From Bacteroidota bacterium (GTDB taxonomy: Bacteria > Bacteroidota > Bacteroidia > Chitinophagales > Chitinophagaceae), in contig JAFDXH010000229.1 of assembly GCA_018268075.1 (NCBI GenBank), forward strand, positions 1 to 42,993: 42,993 nucleotides of DNA, read 5' to 3'. The position numbers were made by a program, and so were the translations under genes. Shown here piece by piece: positions 7,723 to 14,678 of this stretch; position 1 is the first letter of the stretch; the number at the start of each line of letters is the position of its first letter. The notes beneath the pieces were generated by a model, which had not been told where the DNA came from, did no database searches, and saw nothing but the letters and a program-made list of their open reading frames with translations.

Positions 7723-9576
7723 GTGAAAAAGATTGCAGGCATATTAATTGTTTTTTTTTCATTTTTCCTTCAGGGGTATGCACAAAGCGGCACCTATAAT
7801 TGTTACCCTACAAGCTGGTGGGTAGGAATGAAAAACCCTAACCTCCAGATTATGATTCATGGAAAAGGAGTCGGTAACGGGGATGCTTATACGATTAATT
7901 ACCCTGGAGTAAAACTTATAAAAGTTAATAAGGTTGAAAATAAAAATTATGTTTTTCTGGATGTTCATATTTCATCCTTTGCGAAGCCCGGCACATTAAA
8001 AATAGAAGTGAGGGAAAAGACAAAATTTACTGTTGTTGCCTTTGATTTAAGGAAGCGAAGAGTTGGCAATGGATCTCAATATGCGCAGGGAGTAAACTCT
8101 AATGATCTCATATATCTCATAATGCCAGACAGGTTTAGTAATGGCGATACAACTAATGACCGTATAGCCGGCATGAGAGACCAATCATTAAACAGAGATT
8201 CTATTTATGAGCGACATGGCGGTGATTTAAAAGGGATAGAAAATCATCTGGATTATCTGAAAACGCTGGGTGTTACTACCCTCTGGCTTAACCCTGTAAT
8301 AGAAAATGATATGCCCAACCGAACAGAGCATGGGTATTCATTTACCAATCATTATAAAATTGATCCAAGAATTGGTGGTGATGCAGCCTATCACCGGCTT
8401 ATAGAAGCTGCACATCATAAAGGAATAAAAATGATTCAGGATGCTGTATATAATCATGTAGGTAGTTATCATTTTACTGTATTAGATCCTCCAATGAAAG
8501 ATTGGCTGCATCAATGGCCTCATTATACCAATACTTCTTATAAAGATCAGGTTCTTTTTGACCCCTATGCAAGTACAGAGGAAAAAAAAGTAATGAGTGA
8601 TGGATGGTTTGTTACCTCAATGCCCGACTTGAATCAGAAAAATTCTTATGTGGCAAATTTTTTAATTCAGCACGCAATATGGACAGTAGAAGAATTTGGA
8701 ATAGATGGTTGGCGAATAGATACATACGCTTATAACGATCTTGACTTTATGAATCGCTGCAATAAGGCATTGGAAAAGGAATTCCCTAAAATCACTTTGT
8801 TTGGAGAAACATGGGTACATGGTACGGTGAACCAGGCATATTTTGTTGAGAATAATTTCTCTATTCCTTACAAGAGCAACCTGCAAGGAGTTACCGATTT
8901 TCAAAGCCTTTGGGGCATTACTGATGCAATGACAAAGACATTTGGATGGAATGAAGGGGTGAATGTTTTATATACCACCCTCGCAAAAGATTTTGTGTAC
9001 AAAAACCCTATGAGGAATGTGATCTTTATTGACAATCATGATTTATCAAGGTTTTTTTCTGTAGTTGGTGAAAGTATGGAAAAATATAAAGGGGCATTAG
9101 CTTGGCTTTATACAAGCAGGGGCATACCTCAAATATATTATGGAGATGAAATTGGATTGAAAGGATTTACGTCACCCGTAGATGGATATGTACGCCAAGA
9201 TTTTCCGGGTGGGTGGACAAGCGATAAGGAAAATAAATTTTTGTCAGGCGGTAGAAATTCACAAGAAGATAGTATTTGGAAGTATATGGCTGTTTTAGGG
9301 AATTTTAGAAAAAACAGTACAGCTATAAAAACCGGTAAGATGATGCAGTTTTCACCTAAGAATGGAGAATATGTTTATTTCAGGTATGATAAAGCACAGA
9401 CCATAATGACGGTGCTCAACACAGTTGATACTACCCTTAAAATTTCTATGGCAAACTATAAAGAGCGCACAATAGGTTTTTCAAAAATGAAGAGTGTGAT
9501 TACCGGAGAAATATTCCCAATAGAAGATTTTTTACTTAAGCCCTATGAAAGTGGTGTATGGGAACTGCTCAGGTAA
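7723..9576 (+). CDS. Periplasmic GH13 alpha-amylase / neopullulanase (SusA-like)
   Basis: Hydrolyses alpha-1,4 bonds of maltodextrins, pullulan or cyclodextrins in the periplasm. Residues 1-20 form a signal peptide ending GYAQ. Residues 22-110 resemble the N-terminal beta-sandwich of cyclomaltodextrinases. The TIM barrel follows from about 125 (YLIMPDRFSNGD). Region I is DAVYNHVG; the nucleophile is D333 in GWRIDTYAY, the acid/base E362 in LFGETW, and the transition-state Asp D440 in FIDNHDLSRF. All catalytic residues are present. Residues about 535-617 form the C-terminal beta-domain. The start is GTG at 7723, which gives the signal peptide an exact beginning; no in-frame ATG replaces it. 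It is the last gene of the glgA-glgC-transporter run, and a strong hairpin terminator lies about 100 bases after its stop. Confidence 0.92.
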   Translation: MKKIAGILIVFFSFFLQGYAQSGTYNCYPTSWWVGMKNPNLQIMIHGKGVGNGDAYTINYPGVKLIKVNKVENKNYVFLDVHISSFAKPGTLKIEVREKTKFTVVAFDLRKRRVGNGSQYAQGVNSNDLIYLIMPDRFSNGDTTNDRIAGMRDQSLNRDSIYERHGGDLKGIENHLDYLKTLGVTTLWLNPVIENDMPNRTEHGYSFTNHYKIDPRIGGDAAYHRLIEAAHHKGIKMIQDAVYNHVGSYHFTVLDPPMKDWLHQWPHYTNTSYKDQVLFDPYASTEEKKVMSDGWFVTSMPDLNQKNSYVANFLIQHAIWTVEEFGIDGWRIDTYAYNDLDFMNRCNKALEKEFPKITLFGETWVHGTVNQAYFVENNFSIPYKSNLQGVTDFQSLWGITDAMTKTFGWNEGVNVLYTTLAKDFVYKNPMRNVIFIDNHDLSRFFSVVGESMEKYKGALAWLYTSRGIPQIYYGDEIGLKGFTSPVDGYVRQDFPGGWTSDKENKFLSGGRNSQEDSIWKYMAVLGNFRKNSTAIKTGKMMQFSPKNGEYVYFRYDKAQTIMTVLNTVDTTLKISMANYKERTIGFSKMKSVITGEIFPIEDFLLKPYESGVWELLR

Positions 9577-9674
9577 ATTAATGCCTGATTTAAAGCAGAA
9601 ACAAGTGCCAATACCAGTTATATATTCAACGATTGAATTATTGCAAATTCACAAACAGTATTATTTTAAACAAA

Positions 9675-9713
9675 AAAACTTTCGCTGGATTAGAGCGAAA
9701 GTTTTAATTTTTT
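9675..9713. terminator. Bidirectional intrinsic terminator, GGATTAG loop
   Basis: A perfect 12-bp stem (9675-9686 with 9694-9705, core ACTTTCGCT/AGCGAAAGT) encloses the 7-base loop GGATTAG. A six-T run follows on the plus strand (9708-9713), and a seven-A run (9672-9678) gives a matching T-run on the minus strand. It can therefore stop transcription from the amylase side and from the PEP mutase-like gene. It is also the longest member of the shared-loop hairpin family. Confidence 0.8.
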
Positions 9714-9732
9714 AATTCTGTGAAGGTTTTGG

Positions 9733-9870
9733 TTTTCCTGGATTAGTGGATGGCTGGATTAGAGCCTGGTTTTCATTGGGATTAATTATATTTTTCTAAG
9801 GCATTGAATTTAAAAAAAAATAGAAGTTGACTGATATCAGATTTCATTGGCTTTTCCTGGATTAAAGGAA
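9733..9870 (+). repeat. Three further hairpins with a shared GGATTA loop
   Basis: After the terminator the same loop recurs on different stems. At 9736-9750, TCC-T / T-GGA flanks GGATTAG with a T-T mismatch at the loop. At 9752-9766, GGCT/AGCC flanks GGATTAG. At 9854-9870, TTCCT/AGGAA flanks GGATTAA. Stem sequences differ while the 7-base loop stays almost fixed, and the loop-closing pair is T-A in three of the four hairpins counting 9675-9705. Sequence copying alone would not be expected to preserve pairing in different stems, so the loop may be recognised by something. Stems of three to five pairs are short, so chance is not excluded. Confidence 0.45.
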
Positions 9871-9985
9871 TTAGTTTTTTCTATGGGATTTGGATTCATG
9901 ATTAATGTTTATTAACATCAATCAACTTCTGGTACAAAGATATATCGCTGCTATATGCTGTGCCATAGCATAACTAACCAATTTT

Positions 9986-10032
9986 TCGCTTATTGTATTT
10001 ACTGTGGCCACCGTAAATTAACGATACAGCGA
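9986..10032. repeat. Interrupted long inverted repeat around a 22-base dyad
   Basis: The core 9997-10018 is palindromic at 20 of 22 positions, centred on GTGGCCAC, with ATTTAC/GTAAAT as outer arms. Further pairing, TGTAT (9994-9998) with ATACA (10024-10028) and TCGC (9986-9989) with GCGA (10029-10032), extends it into an interrupted stem. It could be an RNA hairpin or a protein-binding dyad. No gene start lies near it, which argues against an ordinary operator. Confidence 0.4.
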
Positions 10033-10093
10033 ACTCGTATTTCTACGTGATTTGTAATTTACTCATTGTGAAATGATGTACCATCTAATATGA

Positions 10094-10118
10094 ATTAGGT
10101 CTGGAAGCCAGACTTAAT
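10094..10118. repeat. 11-bp hairpin with 3-base loop
   Basis: ATTAGGTCTGG (10094-10104) pairs with CCAGACTTAAT (10108-10118) across the loop AAG, with one G-T wobble. It is a stable hairpin without a T-run on either strand, so it is not a standard terminator. It could be part of a structured RNA or protect the 3' end of the minus-strand transcript from 10271-11143. Confidence 0.45.
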
Positions 10119-10270
10119 ATTTATGGTGAAATGTAGTCTCAGCAGAGTTTTGGCCTTCTAAAACTTCCTGAATTGAATAATTTCAAATGCACAATAGGTA
10201 TTAAGTTTATTAAGAAGGTTAACTGCTTGGTTTGCGATTCTGCTACACTGAAGTTTGATCCTTTAGTAGG

Positions 10271-11143
10271 TTATTTATTCATTCCTATCGCCATTTGGTA
10301 AGCCATTGTGGCATCAGAAATTGGGGATAATGTTTCAGCTAAAATATTATAGGTGCCTCCAGCTGAAAGTTCATCTGCAATTTTTTTTATTAAGGCCAGA
10401 GTGGCTTTCATAATACCCGAGCCTAAGCTTAAACGAGCAACTCCTAAATCCTGCAATTCGTGTACAGATGGGGGTAGTATGCCTGATCCAATCCCTGGAT
10501 TAGAAAGAATGTTAATAGGGCCATTTATTTCTTTCACTAAAGAGGCAATAGTGGAAATATCCCAAACGGGTTGTACAAAAATACAATCTGCTCCGGCTTC
10601 CATATAATTATTTCCCCGCCTGATAGATTCGGCCAAATTTTCTTGAGCATTACCCTTCATGGTATAAAAAGAATCTGTTCTCGCATTGATCACCAAGTGC
10701 AAGCCCATTGAGTTTGACAGTTCGCGAATAGCCGAAATTCTTTCACAGAATTCTACTTCGTCTATTAAATCAGGTTTTAAATTAATACTGTCCTCAATGT
10801 TTATTCCTACAATACCTGTTTCGATAAAAATCCTGATTGAATCTAAGATATCATCTAAATTTTTGCCATACCCTGCCTCAATATCTACAGTAACAGGAAC
10901 CTGTACATTATTTACAATTTTTGTTATTACTTCTATCATTTCAGATAGGGTAATGATTTGGCAATCAGGATAGCCCAAGGATGCTGCAATGCCCATACTT
11001 GTAGTAGCAATGGCCTTGAAGCCACTCGCCTCAATTATTTTAGAGCTTGCAATATCCCACGAGTTGGGTAACACGAGAATTTCCTTTTCATTATGAAATT
11101 TTAGGAACCTATCGGCCTTTTCCCTTTGAATATTTGAAACCAT
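10271..11143 (-). CDS. PEP mutase / isocitrate lyase superfamily enzyme
   Basis: A cytoplasmic metal-dependent TIM-barrel enzyme acting on a C-C or C-P bond of a small carboxylic acid; the exact reaction cannot be read from the sequence. Superfamily features visible are LPNSWDIASSKIIEASGFKAI, TTSMGIAASLGYPD with D60, the metal-binding strand VDIEAGYG (D87 and E89) and NIEDS (E117), then NARTDSFY. The isocitrate lyase/methylisocitrate lyase signature KKCGH is absent and no cysteine takes its place in the gating loop, so it is neither of those. Length 290 aa agrees with the PEP_mutase-type family common in soil bacteria. ATG at 11141-11143. It stands alone, transcribed toward the hairpin-rich gap, with no linked phosphonate genes, so phosphonate synthesis is not indicated. 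Confidence 0.8.
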   Translation of the reverse strand: MVSNIQREKADRFLKFHNEKEILVLPNSWDIASSKIIEASGFKAIATTSMGIAASLGYPDCQIITLSEMIEVITKIVNNVQVPVTVDIEAGYGKNLDDILDSIRIFIETGIVGINIEDSINLKPDLIDEVEFCERISAIRELSNSMGLHLVINARTDSFYTMKGNAQENLAESIRRGNNYMEAGADCIFVQPVWDISTIASLVKEINGPINILSNPGIGSGILPPSVHELQDLGVARLSLGSGIMKATLALIKKIADELSAGGTYNILAETLSPISDATMAYQMAIGMNK

Positions 11144-11287
11144 GTTTGTTTGTTTAAGGAGAACCCAAAAATATTTTAATTGAAACTAAAGTTAGTTCAT
11201 TAAAAAATTAGGAATTAAGTGTTGCCATTAATTTTTTTTTAGAATAATACATGATTCTTAATTCATAAAAATACCCTGTAGGAGGTA

Positions 11288-11318
11288 TTGTAAGTGTTTA
11301 CCCTATTTTATCTATTTG
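11288..11318 (+). promoter_or_regulatory. Candidate promoter of the small lipoprotein gene
   Basis: TTG at 11288-11290 is followed after 20 bases by TCTATTTG (11311-11318), seven of eight matches to the Bacteroidota -7 box TAnnTTTG. The gene's ATG is 26 bases further on. A 6-bp inverted repeat (AATACC at 11270-11275, GGTATT at 11284-11289) overlaps the -33 region and could be an operator. Confidence 0.4.
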
Positions 11319-11343
11319 CATCATTCTTAAACAAAATAAATTT

Positions 11344-11859
11344 ATGAAAAAACAAATTGTATTTCTTTCAATGGTATTAGTCATTGCATCCATCTTTTCT
11401 TCTTGCAAAAAAGATAGCACTACACCTAAAAGCCCTAATGTTCCTGCGGGTAAGGCATTGATCACCTGTGACTATTCAGGTTCGGCTTCCGGAAAATTTA
11501 GTTCGGATGTAAATATGGGCTCTAGTTTAAAGAGTGTTGCTTTAATCAATTTATCTGGTGGCGCATTGTCGGGTGGTACTTCTGTAAGTACAGCCACAGT
11601 GGTACTTCCACTTAATATTGCTGTTAACAATCATGTACAAGGTACCGACGGGACAGCTGATGGGATTGTTTTTGCATTGACAATTAACAATGGCTCAAAG
11701 GGTTGGTCTATTGGTGGCGCTGGTACTAAAGGCTTCTCAGTAAAAATAACCCGCAATGATGCCACAGGAATAGAAGGTACTTTTCAAGGGCAGATAGGAA
11801 ACGATACCGATAAGTCGGTTGTCACTATTTCAAATGGCACTTTTAAAGGAACATTTTAA
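11344..11859 (+). CDS. Hypothetical small lipoprotein
   Basis: Function unknown. A signal peptide (MKKQIVFLSMVLVIASIFSSC) ends at a lipobox cysteine, C21, so the mature protein should be lipid-anchored. The rest (about 150 aa) is rich in Gly, Ser and Thr with alternating hydrophobic stretches, suggesting a beta-sandwich; near the end are FQGQIG and ISNGTFKGTF. Similar GxFxG endings occur in many uncharacterised Bacteroidota lipoproteins. Charged residues (KKDS) follow the cysteine. It has its own candidate promoter and is closed by a terminator 26 bases after its stop, so it is probably monocistronic. Nothing links it to the threonine operon downstream. Confidence 0.75.
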   Translation: MKKQIVFLSMVLVIASIFSSCKKDSTTPKSPNVPAGKALITCDYSGSASGKFSSDVNMGSSLKSVALINLSGGALSGGTSVSTATVVLPLNIAVNNHVQGTDGTADGIVFALTINNGSKGWSIGGAGTKGFSVKITRNDATGIEGTFQGQIGNDTDKSVVTISNGTFKGTF

Positions 11860-11885
11860 ATCCCCAATTTTAGAAATATTAGGAA

Positions 11886-11914
11886 GGGGTGCTCTCAGCG
11901 GGCATCCCTTTTTT
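11886..11914 (+). terminator. Intrinsic terminator of the lipoprotein gene
   Basis: GGGGTGC (11886-11892) pairs with GCATCCC (11902-11908), one G-T wobble, 9-base loop, followed immediately by six T (11909-11914). It separates the lipoprotein gene from the threonine operon leader. Confidence 0.8.
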
Positions 11915-11989
11915 ATTTACCTCTGTCAAATTTTTTTAAAAAAAAAGTACCATAAAAAATTTCTGAACCATAGTTTCAATAATAAACAC

Positions 11990-11997
11990 TATTTTCG
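11990..11997 (+). promoter_or_regulatory. Candidate -7 box of the thr operon
   Basis: TATTTTCG is a near match to TAnnTTTG and lies 9 bases before the GTG of the leader ORF, so the transcript would start very close to that codon. No convincing -33 element is seen. Confidence 0.35.
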
Positions 11998-12006
11998 GTG
12001 CTCGTT

Positions 12007-12102
12007 GTGAAAATAAAGAATCAACATATCGCCCTTCAACTTTCAAACATAGTGATTTCTAATATCACTATTTCTACTACGATTATTACCCGTAAGGGTT
12101 AA
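12007..12102 (+). CDS. Threonine/isoleucine-rich leader peptide of the thr operon
   Basis: A 31-codon ORF from GTG at 12007 to TAA at 12100-12102, lying 88 bases before thrA. Its C-terminal half contains NITISTTIIT: across codons 17-28 there are four Thr and five Ile, plus another Ile at codon 15. This is the composition of the E. coli thrL leader, whose Thr and Ile codons sense charged tRNA. The peptide ends RKG. A second in-frame GTG at 12052 would give a 16-residue version, close in size to classical leaders. There is no in-frame ATG and no evident ribosome site, so the start is uncertain. That it is translated is inferred from the codon pattern and position; I do not know whether such a leader has been described in this phylum. 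Confidence 0.65.
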   Translation: MKIKNQHIALQLSNIVISNITISTTIITRKG

Positions 12103-12139
12103 ATATTTACATATCGTCCTTGGGCTTATAGCTGTTTTT
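12024..12139 (+). promoter_or_regulatory. Candidate attenuator of the threonine operon
   Basis: Segments in and after the leader ORF can pair in alternative ways. AAGGG at 12094-12098, in the last leader codons, can pair with CCCTT at 12032-12036 or with TCCTT at 12117-12121. Those two lie in a direct repeat, ACATATCGCCCTT (12024-12036) and ACATATCGTCCTT (12109-12121), identical at 12 of 13 bases. The later pairing extends to CCC (12089-12091) with GGG (12122-12124) around a two-base bulge. An 8-bp hairpin (12049-12056 with 12064-12071) covers the first Ile-Thr codons. A five-T run is at 12135-12139. A ribosome stalled at Thr/Ile codons would change which pairing forms. No classical GC-rich terminator touches the T-run, so the direction and level of control are open. 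Confidence 0.5.
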
Positions 12140-12190
12140 CACTTTCTAACTAATTACATTTTATTTACAATACACAATTCATAACTCAAT

Positions 12191-14632
12191 ATGCAGGTTT
12201 TAAAATTTGGCGGATCTTCAGTAGCAAATGCAAAGAACATAGAAAATGTTGTTGCCATTATAAAGCAATCTTTAAATAATGATATCACTATTGTAGTAGT
12301 TTCTGCTCTTGGCGGAATAACAGATGCATTGCTGGATGCAGCTTTGCTGGCATCTGTAGGCGATGGTGCATTTAAAGAAAAGCTCCATGATATAGAACAG
12401 CGACACCTGACTGCGGTAAAAGATTTGCTTCCGATAGATCAGCAAAGCAGTATGCTAAGCAATGTAAAAAAGCGGTGTAATGAAATTGAGGATATTTGTA
12501 AGGGGGTTTTCTTGTTGAAGGAATTATCGGGAAGAACAAAGGATGCAATCATAAGCTATGGTGAAATAATTTCTTCACAGATACTATCTGCAAAGCTCCA
12601 GTCAGAGGCGATTGGTAATGTCTGGAAAGATACACGAGAGTTAATTGAAACTAATTCCGAATTTGGCCATGCAAATATTGATTTTCCCCGAACAAATAAG
12701 AATATTCAAAGCCTTGTTTCACAAAAAGAGTCAACAGTTTATGTAGTTCCCGGATTTATTGGAAGGGATAAAAACGGTAGTACTACCACACTTGGAAGAG
12801 GTGGATCAGATTACACAGCTGCCATTATTGGGGCAGCTATAAATGCGGAAGTTGTAGAAATATGGACCGATGTTTCTGGAATAATGACGGCCGACCCTCG
12901 GCTCGTAGCCCATGCAAAAATTATTGAACAGATTTCCTATCAGGAAGCTATGGAGTTGTCACATTTTGGGGCAAAAGTTATTTACCCACCTACTATTCAA
13001 CCATTAATGAGTTTGGGTATTCCAGTATGTATTAAGAATACTTTTTCACCGGCTGACAAGGGCACTTGGGTAAGAAAAGGCGGTACACAATCAGGAAATC
13101 ACATCAGTGGAATTTCAAGCATTAATAATCTTTCGCTACTAAGCCTTGAGGGCAGTGGAATGGTGGGAATTCCAGGATTCTCGAAAAGATTGTTTGAAGC
13201 ATTAAGTAATGAAAAAATAAATGTGATTTTGATTACACAAAGCTCTTCTGAACATTCTATAAGTGTAGGAATAATAGAAGGTGATGCAAATAGAGCCAAA
13301 GAAATAATAGACCAAGCATTTGCGTATGAAATTGAAATAAAGAAGGTAGAGCCTTTAAAAGTTGAACGCCATCTGGCAATAATAGCTTTAGTCGGCGACA
13401 ATATGAAAAATCACTCCGGCATTAGTGGTAAAATGTTTGGCGTACTCGGCCGCAATGGTGTAAATGTAAGAGCTATAGCTCAGGGGTCTTCTGAAAGAAA
13501 TATTTCGGCAGTAATAGCAGTGGAGGATGTGAAAAAGGCAGTCAATGTATTACATGAAGAATTTTTTGAGACTACTTTTAAGGAAGTAAACCTCTTCATC
13601 AGTGGCACAGGAAATGTAGGTAGCAAATTGCTGGCTCAGTTAAATCAGCAGCTCTTGCATTTGGAAGACCACCTTCGTTTGCACATAAGGGTAAGTGGTA
13701 TTAGTAATAGCCGTAAGATGGTGTTTGATGACAATGGAATTAATCTATCTGAATGGAGAGAATCACTAGAAAATGGCGAAGCAATGGAATTGAAAAAATT
13801 TATTGAAAACATTCAACATAAGAATCTTCGGAATGCTGTCTTTGTAGATATTACTGCCAATGCGGCGATCGCTAAAACGTATGATCAATATTTGCAAAAA
13901 AGTATTTCAGTAGTAGCGTGTAATAAAATTGCCTGTTCCTCTGAATATGATTATTATAAAAAATTGAAAAACTTAGCAAGAGAGTTCAATTCATTGTTTT
14001 TGTTTGAAACGAATGTAGGAGCAGGTTTGCCAGTTATTGGCACGTTAAATGATTTATTAAGAAGTGGCGACAAGGTGAACTGCATAGAGGCGGTGCTAAG
14101 CGGCACACTCAATTTTGTATTTAATAATTATACTGGCGAAAAACCTTTTGCAATGGTAGTAAGGCAAGCTCAGGAAGAAGGATACACAGAGCCTGATCCG
14201 CGACTTGACCTAAGCGGGATGGATGTGATGAGAAAAATAATGATACTTGCTCGAGAAACCGGTGAAAAATTAGAAATGGAAGATATCGCTAACGAAAGTT
14301 TTATGCCTGCTTCCTGTATGAAGGGCGATGTCGCCAATTTTTATAAAGAAATGGAAAAACATGAGCAGCATTTCTTAAACCTTTTTTCGAAGGCTAAAGA
14401 CGAGGGTAAAAAGCTAAAATTTGTTGCCAGGTTAGAAAATGGTAAGGCCGCTGTGGGGCTTCGGCACATTGATCCACGTCACGATTTTTATCATTTGTAC
14501 GGGAAAGATAATGCAGTACTATTTTTTACAGACAGGTATGCAGAGCAGCCATTAGTGATAAAAGGAGCCGGAGCCGGAGCAGAAGTAACAGCATCGGGAG
14601 TTTTTGCAGATATAATCAGAGCAGCAGTTTAA
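12191..14632 (+). CDS. thrA: Bifunctional aspartokinase / homoserine dehydrogenase
   Basis: Catalyses the first and third steps from aspartate to threonine: phosphorylation of aspartate, and NAD(P)H reduction of aspartate semialdehyde to homoserine. The kinase domain opens with KFGGSSVANAKNI (residue 5 on) and includes GRGGSDYTAAIIGAA and EIWTDVSGIMTADPR. Two ACT domains (about 310-460) carry the expected allosteric site. The dehydrogenase begins at ISGTGNVGS (GTGNVG at 472-477) and has GAGLPVIGTLNDLL, LSGTLNFVFN and EPDPRLDLSGMDVMRK. The 813-aa length equals E. coli ThrA. The final segment (GAGAGAEVTASGVFADIIRA) is complete. It heads thrABC; feedback inhibition by threonine is known for the family, and the leader ORF suggests control at expression level as well. 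Confidence 0.96.
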   Translation: MQVLKFGGSSVANAKNIENVVAIIKQSLNNDITIVVVSALGGITDALLDAALLASVGDGAFKEKLHDIEQRHLTAVKDLLPIDQQSSMLSNVKKRCNEIEDICKGVFLLKELSGRTKDAIISYGEIISSQILSAKLQSEAIGNVWKDTRELIETNSEFGHANIDFPRTNKNIQSLVSQKESTVYVVPGFIGRDKNGSTTTLGRGGSDYTAAIIGAAINAEVVEIWTDVSGIMTADPRLVAHAKIIEQISYQEAMELSHFGAKVIYPPTIQPLMSLGIPVCIKNTFSPADKGTWVRKGGTQSGNHISGISSINNLSLLSLEGSGMVGIPGFSKRLFEALSNEKINVILITQSSSEHSISVGIIEGDANRAKEIIDQAFAYEIEIKKVEPLKVERHLAIIALVGDNMKNHSGISGKMFGVLGRNGVNVRAIAQGSSERNISAVIAVEDVKKAVNVLHEEFFETTFKEVNLFISGTGNVGSKLLAQLNQQLLHLEDHLRLHIRVSGISNSRKMVFDDNGINLSEWRESLENGEAMELKKFIENIQHKNLRNAVFVDITANAAIAKTYDQYLQKSISVVACNKIACSSEYDYYKKLKNLAREFNSLFLFETNVGAGLPVIGTLNDLLRSGDKVNCIEAVLSGTLNFVFNNYTGEKPFAMVVRQAQEEGYTEPDPRLDLSGMDVMRKIMILARETGEKLEMEDIANESFMPASCMKGDVANFYKEMEKHEQHFLNLFSKAKDEGKKLKFVARLENGKAAVGLRHIDPRHDFYHLYGKDNAVLFFTDRYAEQPLVIKGAGAGAEVTASGVFADIIRAAV

Positions 14633-14678
14633 TGAAAACTGACAATTAGTATTTTTTAAATGACGAAATCAGAAAGAG

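Larger units (their letters stand above)
9577..10270. other. 694-base convergent intergenic region rich in hairpins
   Basis: No plausible protein is encoded here. The amylase gene and the PEP mutase-like gene both end facing this gap, so neither needs promoters in it, yet it holds at least eight hairpins. Four between 9675 and 9870 share a GGATTA loop. Further inverted repeats lie at 9954-9972 (6 bp, 7-base loop), 9986-10032 (long interrupted stem around a 22-base dyad), 10094-10118 (11 bp, 3-base loop) and 10146-10165 (6 bp, 8-base loop). A 13-base direct repeat TTTTCCTGGATTA occurs at 9733-9745 and 9852-9864. It could encode a structured RNA or be decayed repeat DNA. Confidence 0.5.

Noticed and set aside
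9577-10270. Possible CRISPR array or insertion sequence in the repeat-rich gap
   Set aside because: Repeats are short, irregularly spaced hairpins with no constant repeat-spacer period, and there is no transposase or terminal inverted repeat pair.
11819-12010. 63-aa ORF after the small lipoprotein
   Set aside because: Out-of-frame continuation that runs through a clear terminator hairpin and into the thr leader region.
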